Of a DNA stretch of 64,000 nucleotides, positions 33,750 to 43,764 are shown piece after piece. The stretch is from Sabethes cyaneus. Taxonomy: Eukaryota; Arthropoda; Insecta; Diptera; Culicidae. The first letter of the stretch is position 1, and every line of letters begins with the position of its first letter. The position numbers and the translations under genes were made by a program. The notes under the pieces are model-generated. The model searched no databases. It saw only the letters and a program-made list of their open reading frames with translations, and had not been told where the DNA came from. Where the stretch lies: contig NC_071353.1 of assembly GCF_943734655.1 (NCBI RefSeq), positions 22,152,501 to 22,216,500 of the forward strand, read 5' to 3'.

Positions 33750-34140
33750 GAATATGCACAAAAATGTGTTATTTGTATGAGAGTCCTTATCTTCCTACCA
33801 CAGGGGTGAGGGGTCTTAGTTCTAGAATTATGAGTAAATTTGTATTTCATTTGTATGAGAGCCCCACCTCATAGAAGGGGAAGGGTTCTCAGTACTACAG
33901 TAAAAATCCTTCCTTCTGAAATCCCCACATGCCAAATTTTGTTCCATTTGCTTGATTAGCTCTCGAGTTTTGAGGAAATTAATGTTTCATTTAGGAGCCC
34001 CCCCTCTTCCACCCTCCTCAAAATTGCTCTCTTACCCCTTCATAAAATTGCTGGTCGTTTTATCTATCCAACGACATATAAATTGTCCAGTTTCGTTCAG
34101 TAGTTTAGTAGTTATTAGCATTTGAAATCTTTCATTCAAA
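33750..34140 (+). repeat. Fragment of the 42.4-43.5 kb tandem-repeat element
   Basis: Contains diverged units also found at 42690-43330: ATTTGTATGAGAG, CCACAGGGGTGAGGGGTC, TTCTAGAATTATGAG.AAATTT, ATCCCCACATGCCAAATTTT and TTCCATTTGCTTGATTAGCT. About two units remain. The terminal TAGCTGACCCG segment is absent. Confidence 0.65.
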
Positions 34141-34244
34141 CGTTACACTTTTTTTTTTGTTTTTACAAAGTGCTTCCCAGTCCCAGTATAGTAAACAAAG
34201 ACGTAGTCCTACGTCAAAAATATGATGGAAACGGTACTTAGAAT

Positions 34245-34990
34245 GCAAAGTTGTTTATTTACATGAACTCTTTACACACACAAAATTTCATTACATTCTG
34301 AGAGGGTCGTGCCAAGCTCTAGTCCTCTAGTCGGGTTGGTGTGAAATCCGTCTGTGAGACTATCTAATATAGGGTGTCGTGTGCTGGTAGTTTAACTGTC
34401 AAAACTAGGGCCCGACAGCGTCACCTTCAATCGCAAATCGTCACTCGACAATGAATCAATGAAGCTTCGGTTTCAACTGAAACAATACCGCTTCGCTTCA
34501 AAACTGGCTTCAATCATCGTCAGTAAAACGGGTTTCAATTCATCATGACGATCGGTTTTTAAGTGTCATTTTTACTTTTCTATCAAATATTCAGTAGAAA
34601 GCCAGTGTAACTTTTAACCCAAATGAATTGAATTTGGGTATCATTTCCTACAATAAAATGCATATAATTTTTAACCTAGTCAATATCGACAAATCGTGCC
34701 TGACTTTCAGATGTCGTCACTTGAAACGTCGTCACCAAATTCAGCTGACGCTGGCTTGAAACGTTCTGTTCAACAAATGAAACCAATCGCTTCATGTATG
34801 ATGCGAAGGTAAAGGAAAGTCAGCTTCATTTGTTTGTTTCGACGATGTCAGGCCTTAGTCAAAACACTTGGGCGCAAACCGGGAGAGTGTGGGTTAGAGT
34901 CCCACTCAGTAATTGAACTACGCAATATATTTTTGGCCCATATCGAAGTTTCGCAATTTCACACAGTCTACCATTCTTCTCACCAAACGC
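34245..34990 (+). repeat. tRNA-like SINE copy split by a hAT-like MITE
   Basis: Same composite repeat as 30890-31210, here on the plus strand. TGTTTATTTACATGAACTCT and TTCTGAGAGGGTCGTG precede GTAGTTTAACTGTCAAAAC (A-box part). After a 452-bp insertion the SINE resumes with GTCAAAACACTTGGGCGCAA, GTGTGGGTTAGAGTCCCACT (B-box part) and the ATATCGAAGTTTCGCAATTT body. GTCAAAAC is duplicated at the split. Confidence 0.7.
34406..34857. mobile_element. 452-bp hAT-like MITE with 8-bp target duplication
   Basis: The 8-bp GTCAAAAC lies at 34398-34405 and again at 34858-34865, and the sequence between interrupts a SINE that is continuous elsewhere (31.0 kb, 39.5 kb). Ends are inverted: TAGGGCCCGACAGCGTC at the left and, read inward from the right, TAAGGCCTGACATCGTC. 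An 8-bp duplication with short TIRs fits the hAT superfamily. Inside, TTGAAAC/GTTTCAA and GTCGTCACT-like words repeat. Non-coding. Confidence 0.85.
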
Positions 34991-35207
34991 TCATCCATTT
35001 TTAATAAAAGTAATGAAGTGGTAAGTAATAGATAATAAGTAATAAAGTGATAAGTAAAAAAGCAAAACGTGAAAAGTAAAAACTAAAAGATAGAAAAATA
35101 GAATTGTAAAAAGTGAAAAACATGTATAAAGTTGAAAAATAAACAGTAAAAAGGCAAAAGTACAAAAATAGAAAGTATAAAGTAAGTTAAAAATTAAAAG
35201 TTAAGCT
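34991..35207. repeat. Degenerate AAGTAA/AAAAGTAAAA simple sequence
   Basis: Purine-rich run of variants of GATAAGTAATAAAG and AAAAGTAAAA following the SINE body. It may be the expanded SINE tail. A similar run lies at 30755-30860. Confidence 0.6.
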
Positions 35208-35383
35208 TTGCAGTTTAAAGCTTTGAAGTTGTCCAAATTCAAAAATCAAAGCTTACGAAAATCTGCCAGTGGGCAGTCACTTCAACTGCGTTGCTGCTGG
35301 ACGTGTGGGGAATTGAATCAAATCGTCGGCCGACCGGACAAGTATGAGACGAATTCGACATTGGTTATCGATGCCGCACATAG

Positions 35384-35776
35384 GGTACGGGAGGGTATTT
35401 TACGCCTACTTCTAAATTCAGACTACATTACTTTTCTTTCCCAAATAAAAATTTTGCAGCTACATTACAATACTAATAAGATGTAGTATCTATACTACAA
35501 TATGGCGAACACCAGCATGGCTTGAATCATAAAGGCGCTTGTTGCCTGCTGGAAATAAAATACACATAGGCCGAAAATAGAATCACTGGCTTAAAATAGT
35601 GTCCGCCAGCTCATCATTTATCGCGCCTGTAAATAAAATTTAAAAGCGTTTTATTAATACCAAAATGCACTCAGATATTGAGTAAATGTTATCAAACCAA
35701 TTGGTATTAAAACTTGTTTCGAATGAATAGGGTTTCAACACCCGCTTTTAATAGGCTGCAAATAGGCATTCTACCC
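35384..35776. mobile_element. TA-flanked MITE related to 32-269
   Basis: Starts TAGGGTACGGGAGGGTATTT (35382) and continues CTTCTAAATTCAGACTA, TACTTTTCTTTC.CAAATAAAA, the same layout as 32-269. ACCCTA closes it at 35773-35778. Right-end similarity beyond TACCCTA is weaker (CAAATAGGCATTCTACCC). About 393 bp, so it carries extra internal sequence compared with the 238-bp copy. Confidence 0.55.
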
Positions 35777-35778
35777 TA

Positions 35779-36320
35779 GGAACCGTGCGAAAATAGCATT
35801 CCCGTGTTACGTGCGAGCGCCCGGTCATCTTTCGGACGAAGCCATTGCATTGGCTTGCACAGTGCGTCCCGATATATGGTGCCTCGAGCAGACCGACATA
35901 CCTGCATTCCGACCGACCTAGAGCTAGAGCTACTGCAGTGCCCGAATGGGACGCGCACACGTAGCGGAGCGACAGAGAGGGACAGCGCAAAAATAGTAAA
36001 CCCGGCAGCAATGCCACACATCCGACCGAGTGGTGGCGATTCGTTCCTTCAGACGCGGAATGTACTGCATACACACGTGATAAAAATCCAGAAGTAAACC
36101 CCTTCCGGAAGACGAAGTCCCACAGGAATCGGACGTGAACGGCAGAGAGTCTGGGGTGGGGTCTATCGTGCCGGTGTGATCAGACCAAGTGCTGCGGCAG
36201 GCTGCGAATTTGTGTCAGGGACGTTCGATGGTGGGTCGGGTCAACTTTTGAAGTTGCTTCAATTATACGAACGAACAGGAGAGACGAGAACGTTGCACTA
36301 TCAAAGTGGATCGTAAAATA
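35779..36320. other. GC-richer island, unassigned
   Basis: More GC and more CG dinucleotides than the surroundings, with AGAGAGGGACAG-type purine patches. Both strands have open frames of about 100 codons (35748-36074 - and 35804-36097 +), as expected of low-stop GC-rich DNA. It could be a promoter or 5' UTR exon of a host gene, but no core promoter element or splice site is convincing. Confidence 0.25.
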
Positions 36321-38499
36321 TGGAGTGTGAAGTGTGCGGCTTGTAAATGTGGGGAAAATTTTCCATTTTATGCGGATGAACTCGGGATGATGAGCACGTA
36401 GGTTTGAGATTACGGTAGCGTACGGAATCTGGTGACGTTTCTGTTGCGAGTTGGTTTAGTGATTTTTGGTTTAACGCACACACAGACGGTAAACTGATTC
36501 AAACAAGCTTTGAATTTGGAATAAAAACCAGTTAGTCAATAGCATACTAAAATGTAACATAAAATACGTAGAGAATAATCAGCATAGCAATATAATGAAA
36601 GTTGATTATATAGTTAATGACTTATTATAATTGAGTTCAGTTCAAATTTATAATTAAGAAAATCTTCCTATTTGAAGAGGCTGCACAAATATCATGCATA
36701 TTAAATTATGGCTCGGACAGCGGCGGCCAAACTAGACGGACGAATTAATGAATGGACTGACCGAAATGAGATTTGTTTAGAGCACATTGACAACAGGCAG
36801 CGCTAGAACTCCGCCGGCAAATATCCGGTATGAGATTGTTTCAAAAAAAGCTTTTGCACAGTTGGTCTTGACTTAATGACCAGATTAATTGAATTCCGGT
36901 CAAAAGTTTCAACCCTACAAGAAAAGGTGAAACAATTTTGTCAATATCTAATGGTTCAACGGAGGGATGTTGTTGGCCAGGAAAGTTTTCGCAGGTTAAA
37001 CGTCCGGTTTGGCTATGAAAAATCATTGCATTGGTCCGGCTCAACAAATTCGATTCGTTCAAAAGCTTCGTACATGAAACTCGATTTTAATTTTCTAATG
37101 CGTAATTCTAATTTTGTAATTCCGAAGAATCTGCATCTCGTTCCGTCATTTTATTGCCCTTCCACTATCATCGAATACTTTTCGACTGACAACTTAATAG
37201 TTGCAAATTTAATTAACCTAAAATGTCAATTCATTTCCTTGAAATTTTTTTAGAATAGATGCTCTTTCTGCAAGCATCGTCTTTTTTTTTTGAAAGGACG
37301 AAAGTTACTTCTTTCACAGAGTAAACGTCATCTGCTGAATGGCTTTCTTATTGTACGGAGTTAGAGCGTAGGAAACTTCACAGGATTTCCGTGACTGGCT
37401 ATAGCTCGATCCGCATAAACCGGAATTGGAATGCACATCCGTGAGTTTTCCGCTATCCGATTGCCGTTTGTTGGCCGCCGCTGAATAAGGAAATAAAAGT
37501 ATATATATATCAAACCAAACTTCATCCACTGGAAGAAACGAAAAAGGCAACTCTCTCGAGCACCCCGCGAGGAGATTGAATTTTGTTCTCGCGAATATGC
37601 GTTAACGGCAGGCAGGGAGGAATACACAACTGTGGGGAGGAGGAACCCTTTATCGAGATTAAACATTGCGAGAATGCAGATTGTAAAGGGTACCGATCGT
37701 TTCGCCTTTGTCGTCGTCAACGTCTAAACTCCATTCTGATCCGGAATCAATTTCTTCACTGGAACGCTATCTGAAGTAAATCAATGTGTACTGTAAAGCA
37801 CGATCACTCGCTGTGATGTCAGTGGAATCGGGAGGAGGTAGCGGGAATTGTTATTGGCTGGATGGATGGATACTGGATGGAGAGGTAAGGAGTGGCTTGC
37901 CCTGTGTATCGGTTTTCTACTTGTAAGGAAAAAATGTTGCTGAATGTAAAATAAGTAGGAATCGTCTTCAAGCCGGTGGTTTGAATGAACTTCAGAAGCG
38001 AAGATAGTTGGCAAAGCAGGGACGAGGAAATGCTTGTACAACGAAGCGAAGCAGCATCCTGGTAGGAAATGGTTTGTTGTACTTTATGAGTTTCACTGAC
38101 AAGAGCGTTGGTTGTTGAGAGGTTTTACTGTCGCTTTGATAAATCGGGCGGAGGTGTCATATTTTTGTTTCGTTGGGACGATTGTCTTTTGGAACAAATC
38201 AGTATTTTAAATTGTTTAAAATTCTAATATTTTCACAAATGATACTAAGAATTAGAAATTTGATAAGCATAATGAAGATGCATGGTGTTTTGAATTAACC
38301 TGCAAAAAATGGATATTGTTGACAAAGACAAACCAGCAATATGTACTTCTTCACCAGTAATAATTCGTTATCAATACATCAGGTCAATACAAAAGTCCGT
38401 GCATCTTGCTACTTTATTTCTTTGAAAAATTATATTACGAAAACTGAAAATCAAACTTTTCTGAATTTCTGATATGGATACGTGCATCTCACGGTAAGG
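36321..38499. other. No gene recognised
   Basis: Unassigned. The 125-codon plus frame at 36876-37253 and the minus frames at 37314-37720 have no motifs or repeats that I recognise. Confidence 0.5.
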
Positions 38500-39010
38500 A
38501 TTGGGGTACCGCAGAAGTCAGGAATGTCCCTAGCTGTTAAATGACAAAAAATAATAACTGTTCAATCGAAAAAAATGTAATTAAAAATATGGGAAACAAT
38601 AATGGGTCTAAGTTGCTGCCTTGTGGGACGCCTGAATGGTTAAGGAAATTTTCCGTTTCTGTTGATATCAATTTGTTACGGCGCACAATCGACAAAAAGT
38701 CAGGTACGACTCAAATCAGTAGACAAGGTTTGTTAACATACAAAGTTGCCTTCAGGTCGGTCGGTGTGAATCTCATAAACTTGCATCCCCATATCCATGG
38801 AGATAATTCACTGGACGTGATTGGTGATGGTAGTCACCAAATTTCAATCGCTCTGGTATGATGTACTGTTTTGCAACTCGAAAAAATTCCTTTTTTATTA
38901 TTATTTCGAAATGTTTTAAGTTGAGACATGGTGAGGTCACTCCACGATATTTAAATACGTCGCATTTATCTCCTTTAACAGCGGTAACATGACAAATTTC
39001 CTCCTGCATT
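38500..39010 (-). pseudogene. Jockey/CR1-type LINE reverse transcriptase relic
   Basis: On the minus strand 38773-39009 reads VKGDKCDVFKYRGVTSPCLN followed by LKHFEIIIKKEFFRVAKQYI, the RT finger region (K-G-D...N-Y-R-G with N changed to K). In another frame near 38590-38660 it reads FLNHSGVPQGSNLDPLLFPI, the RT motif B (SGVPQGS-LGPLLF). The intervening YxDFxxAFD region is decayed and stops interrupt throughout. The VPQGS motif distinguishes it from the RTE relics (GLRQGDG), so it is a second LINE lineage. The active-site YADD box is not present. Confidence 0.8.
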
Positions 39011-39394
39011 TAAAAAAACGAATTTTTCCTACGATTAAACTTAACTTTTTCGTGGTGTAGGGCTTTTTGACTAAATGCATAGCGGTAACGTTGACTTCTG
39101 AATGTGGGTATATGTCAAAATACTTTTGTGATTAGTGAGCCTTTTGTGACACTCGGGGTAAAAATTTACCAAATGTGATAGTTGCGTTGCTCAGAAAATG
39201 CCTTTATTCCGTTTAAGAATAAGGCCAGTAGGGGTATCTCTGATAATTAATAGATGAATGTTTCTCAGACTCATCCCTATTTATCACAGCTATCACAAAT
39301 ATCTCCGAAAAATATCGGCCGGGGGCTTAGGGTTAGTAAGGGGATGTAAGCGGGATACCAGACTTGGTTTGGATGCCGAAGGAGCATTCTACAA
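39011..39394. other. No gene recognised
   Basis: Unassigned sequence between the RT relic and a SINE copy. Confidence 0.5.
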
Positions 39395-39565
39395 TCTTTA
39401 TTAAACTGGAGAAGCGTTTGGTGAGAAGAAGGGTAGACTGGATGAAACTGCGAAACTTCGATATGAGGCCAAAGATATATTGCATAGTTTAATTAGTAAT
39501 TGGGACTCTAACCCACACTCTCTCGGTTGGCGCCCGAGTGTTTTGACAATTAAACTATCATGCTA
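39395..39565 (-). repeat. tRNA-like SINE copy (TAGTTTAACTG family)
   Basis: The minus strand reads ATAGTTTAATTGTCAAAACA, GGCGCCAACCGAGAGAGTGT and GGGTTAGAGTCCCAAT, then the body TATATCTTTGGCCTCATATC and GAAGTTTCGCAGTTTCATCC. It matches 30890-31070 and the plus copy at 34.4-35.0 kb. This copy lacks the flanking segment shared by those two. Confidence 0.65.
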
Positions 39566-40059
39566 CATTCATTACGGGTAATGATAGTGGTGCTATAATA
39601 TAATTCACAATACTAATATTTCTAGCCATCGGATTTGGGGTTTGGTGACGGATTACCGTTATAAATACTGCACACTAGCTCTTTGGTCTCGCGGGTTGGG
39701 AGGCGGGTGCGACACTATGGTTTAAAGCTTCTATCGGCGACCGCGGACACCCAGGACCCAGGTCGTACTGCGCTCAATTATTACAGACTAATCTTAGCAC
39801 AATGTATAAATCCCAGGTTAATAAAAGATGAACTTTGTTTCATGGGTCGAGCCCTGATAAGTTTATAACTAATGATGGTCGGATATTTGTTTTCCTATGA
39901 ATTCATTTATGGTTATTTGTGTTGAAAAATTAACGGTGGGTGCGCAGTTGTGGACTACCAGTGTTAGGCGGGGCTGATGAAGTCTCCACTTCTTCACAAT
40001 ACTACATTTTACAAAATCAAATAGTACAAAATGTTCAGGGCAAATCACATTTACATCCA
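39566..40059. other. No gene recognised
   Basis: Unassigned sequence leading into the microsatellite. Confidence 0.5.
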
Positions 40060-40073
40060 TCATTATCATTATC

Positions 40074-40153
<80 letters not shown>

Positions 40154-40259
40154 CATTATCATTATCATTATCATTATCATTATCATTATCATTATCATTA
40201 TCATTATCATTATCATTATCATTATCATTATCATTATCATTATCATTATCATTATCATT

Positions 40260-40307
<48 letters not shown>

Positions 40308-40308
40308 G

Positions 40309-40346
<38 letters not shown>

Positions 40347-40352
40347 GTCATC
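40060..40352. repeat. Compound microsatellite (TCATTA)n then (ATC)n
   Basis: About 200 bp of a pure hexamer (TCATTA, with an occasional TTATTA) changes abruptly at about 40261 to about 90 bp of (CAT) with two CGT interruptions. The long frames on both strands (Met/Ile on one strand, Ser/Leu and His/Tyr on the other) are translations of the repeat, not genes. It ends exactly where the next element starts with TCTATATAAAAAGGAG. Confidence 0.95.
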
Positions 40353-42192
40353 TATATAAAAAGGAGCGTAAGTATGTTTGTATGTTCCATCATAATTCCA
40401 AATCGGCCTTGGCCGATCTCCACTAAACTTGGCATAAAGGAATCAGCACTGGGGGTTGAAACAGGGAGGGAGAGCCATAACTCCGAAATGCCTGGACGGT
40501 TCTTCATCAAACTTGGCACACATATTCCTTGACATAAGGGAATCATAACTCAGGTGGTTGACAAAAGAGAGGAGGGCGGGGTATAACAGGGGAGAGAATT
40601 CATATGAGGGGGGAGGCCACAACTTCGAAATGCCTGGACAATTCTTCATCAAACTTGGTACAAATGTTCCTTGACATTAGGGAATCAGCACTGGGAAGTG
40701 GACAAAAGGTGGGGAATCTCTAACAATGCAATAGGGGGGAGAGATCTAAGGGGTTGCGTTTCTTTTGCATTTAAACCGATTGCAGTTGTGCAACTGACTT
40801 TGAGAAAAGAGGGGGTTCCGTTGAGGAGGAATATATGGTAAATAAACCTTTGTTTCGTTTTCATTATAGCATTTTCCATTGTCATAGAGCAAACCGATGC
40901 ATAATGAGCTATGTGACAGGGGGAGCTGACTGGGAAAGACCTGACATGTAAGGGAATGAGAAACGTGAGTATGAATGTATGTTCCGCCATAGCTCCGGAA
41001 CTTCTGCACTGTTCTTCATCAAACGTTGTTTGTCAAATACATGTTTTTGGCATGATTCTTTTATGCCGAGAGGTTGACAAAAGAGGGAGACGGTCTCTTA
41101 CAAGGGGAGAGAAAGGTTCAAATGGATAAAGCGGTGCGTATGGAACAATAGCAGTTACACAGGAAAAGTAAAACCTGGGTGCTAATTCCGTTATCAAACT
41201 TTGACCTTCTGTTTTTATACGACAGACTTCCCGAGCAAAGTTTTAGAGCAGATTGAAAACAAAATTTGATATCTTGATGTAACGGATTTTGAATACTCGG
41301 AGTGATTTCATTTTGGTCGACTTAGCGGTAAAAATATCAGAATTGATTGCAAAAATACTACGCCGTGAAATTAAATTGACTACTACTCTTGCTCTCAAAA
41401 ATATCAAACGGAATACTAATCTTGCTGTTACACAATATTAATAGGAAAGCAGAATTAGTTGTCATTTTACTATCATATCATCATCATGTTGCTATCATCA
41501 TATTATAGCTATCATCATATCATCATCATCACAGATATAATTTGAACCAACAATTTTGCTAGAAAAAATTTATATGAGGATAGATTATTTTAAATATTGA
41601 AGTTTTTTTATAGCGTAAATAGAATCTGTCAACACATTTCCTTTCAATAAATGCCATTTCAATAAGGTGCCATTTTGAGTTGGTAACAAAACATGTTTTC
41701 TAGTTGATATCAACAGCAGAATATGTAATAATTTTGATATACTGTTGTTGTCAATCCTTGCTCGGGTTCGCAACCAGCTGTTAGAATACAGGACAGTGCG
41801 GGGTCCGTGCTATGATCCTATTGACTCTAACTGCCTCTCCCAGCCGAGATTCGAACATACGACGACTGACTTATTAGACCAGCGTCTTACTTCGAGGCCA
41901 ACTGGGAGGCACACAAGTTGTTTTATTTCTGAAAGGAGGAATAGGGTGGCCATTAAAAAGGGGGAGGTTCAAAAACGTAAAAAAAGCTTATTATCGATTT
42001 ATAGGGATTACCGAGAAGAAAACAGATTTACAAGTGGTTGGGGGGCAACGTGAGAGGAACTGACAAAGGGAGTAGACATTTTAAAAAAGGGTTTTGTTTC
42101 TTGCATTACGAGAGTTTTCGTTACACAAACAGATGTAGAAGTGACTGAGTGACAAAAGGGCCCCGAGGGAGATCGGCAATCAGCTAGTTAAT
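40353..42192 (+). mobile_element. TCTATATAAAAAGGAG element with about 170-bp internal units
   Basis: Starts TCTATATAAAAAGGAGCG and contains diverged units: GTATGTTCC(A/G)(C/T)CAT, ACTCCGAAATGCCTGGAC, GGTTCTTCATCAAACTTGG, CCTTGACAT.AGGGAATCA and GTTGACAAAAGAG. They appear near 40390-40540, 40610-40700 and 40978-41090. The far end reads CCCCGAGGGAGATCGGCAATCAGCTAGT. A 5' TC and a 3' end in CTAG before T would fit a non-autonomous Helitron, but no clean 3' hairpin is proven. A SINE (41750-41912) has inserted. The function of the units is unknown. Confidence 0.45.
41750..41912 (-). mobile_element. tRNA-derived SINE
   Basis: The minus strand begins GTGCCTCCCAGTTGGCCTCG (tRNA-like A box TTGGCCTCGAAGT), has ATGTTCGAATCTCGGCTGGG (B box GTTCGAATC) about 50 nt on, and continues with a body GAGAGGCAGTTAGAGTCAAT. 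The acceptor-like pairing CCTCCCAG/CTGGGAG is retained, so the head resembles a tRNA closely. I recall this SINE type from several mosquitoes. The tail is near 41750. Not a functional tRNA gene: length and tail fit a SINE. Confidence 0.75.
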
Positions 42193-42426
42193 TTCAAATA
42201 TGACATTGCGGCCTTTGTCAGAGCGATCTCAGAGTCAGTTCGTGGAGTCCGCGCAAGGCCGGAACGTTTCCACCTGCGGGCATAGGCGTGTCGGCTATGC
42301 TTGGGGCTCTTTTACCTGTCTTTTAGTGGGTGGCATAGCCTGTCTCGTCAGGTAGAACTGGTGTTTGAGGTTTCCCTAATACTCTGATGATAACAACACA
42401 AAAGGGCCTGGCATAGAGTTTTATAT
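42193..42426. other. No gene recognised
   Basis: Short GC-moderate spacer between two repeat elements. Confidence 0.5.
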
Positions 42427-43470
42427 GCTACTAGCTGACCCGACAAACTTCGTGTTGCCAAAAATGAAACTGTGCTATACACAAATCCTGGGTGTTACCC
42501 CCCGCAGTGGCAAGCGCTTCCGACGGCAGGTCGCTGACAACACTCGTGGCCTGCGGCCGTTTCGCCCTGAATCATCTAATGTTACTATAGGTAGTTTGCG
42601 GTGGTCTTGTTATTGACTAATGTTTTATGGAAGAGTCTAAAATTTCTCGAATTCGATTAGTTTTTAAGTTACGCAAAAATTTCTGTTACATTTGTATGAG
42701 AGTCCGCCCCCACTACCACAGGGGTAAGGGGTCTCAAACCATCATTAAATAAATTCATGCCTGTTAAATCCCCCACATGCCAAATTTGGTCCCATTTGCA
42801 TGATTAGTCCTCGAGTTATGCAGAAATATGTATTTCATTTGTATGGAAGCCCCCCTCTTAGAGGAGGGAGAGGTTTTTGTACACCATAGAAAATTTTTTG
42901 GCTTTAAAACCCCCACTTGTCAAATTTGGTTCCGTTTGCTTGATTAGTTCTAGAATTATGAGGAAATTTGAATTTCATTTGTATGTGAGCGCCCCTCTTA
43001 TAGGTAGGAGGGGTCATAATTTCCCTCCTAAAGAGGGGAGAGGTGTGACCTCACCATAAAAAAAAATTTGCCTCCAAAAACGCCCACATGCCAAAGTTGG
43101 TTCCATTCACTTGATTAGCTCTGGAGTTATGAGGAAATTTGTATTTCATTTGTATGGGAGGCCCCCCCCCCTTAAAAAAAGGAGTAGTCATAATTCATCA
43201 TAGAAAAAATTCTTGCCTCCAAAAACCCCCACCTGCCAAATTTTGTTCCATTTGCTTGATTAGTTCTCGAGTTATGAGGAAATATGTATTTCATTTGTAT
43301 GGCAGCCCCCCCTCTTTGTTGGGGGAGGGGTCTCTTGCCATCATGAGAACCTTCCCCGACCGCAAAAACCTCTACATGAAAATTTTCATGCCGATCGGTT
43401 CAGTAGTTTTCGATGCTATAAGGAACATACGGACAGACAGATAGAAATCCATTTTTATAGGTATAGATTA
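42427..43470 (+). mobile_element. TAGCTGACCCGACAAACTTCG element with about 165-180-bp tandem units
   Basis: Starts CTAGCTGACCCGACAAACTT, a well-known opening of interspersed repeats in mosquitoes and other insects. From 42680 to 43340 it holds four to five diverged units, each with TTTCATTTGTATG.GAG, CCCCCCTCTT..GGGGGAGGGG, CATAGAAAAAATT.TTGCCT, CCCCACATGCCAAATTTGGT and GATTAGTTCTCGAGTTATGA. It ends GGAACATACGGACAGACAGA, then ATAGAAATCCATTTTTATAGG. No protein motif; short frames repeat the same residues because the units repeat. A fragment lies at 33750-34140. Confidence 0.7.
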
Positions 43471-43764
43471 AGCGACCAACTGGATAACCCGAACAAAAGG
43501 AAAAAGGAAAAGGTATTCTAAAAACGAATTTTGAATGACAGATAAAATGAATAAAGTATCAAAGGTGCGCAGAGAACAATGGCACACTTTTTCCCATATG
43601 GACATTATCACTGCGACCAGAATTTTGATCTATTGTGATATCGTCCAGGTGTTTTACTGTATTGGTAACTAATCAACGAATAAAACAGACACTCTTAGAT
43701 TTTCAAAGTCAGTGGCGCCTGTGAAATCGAGTGTTTGGATGTTAAACAATTAATTAAAACATGT
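43471..43764. other. No gene recognised
   Basis: Short unassigned spacer. Confidence 0.5.

Noticed and set aside
35748..36097. Overlapping frames of about 100 codons on both strands
   Set aside because: GC-rich DNA has few stops; neither frame shows a domain or start context.
36876..37253. 125-codon plus-strand frame
   Set aside because: No recognised motif, low-complexity Ile/Asn-rich end, no splice or promoter context.
39869..40426. Long open frames on both strands (Met-Ile, Ser-Leu and His-Tyr repeats)
   Set aside because: They are translations of the TCATTA/CAT microsatellite in all frames.
41750..41912. Functional tRNA gene
   Set aside because: A and B boxes and some acceptor pairing exist, but the body and tail continue as a SINE and no clean cloverleaf is seen.
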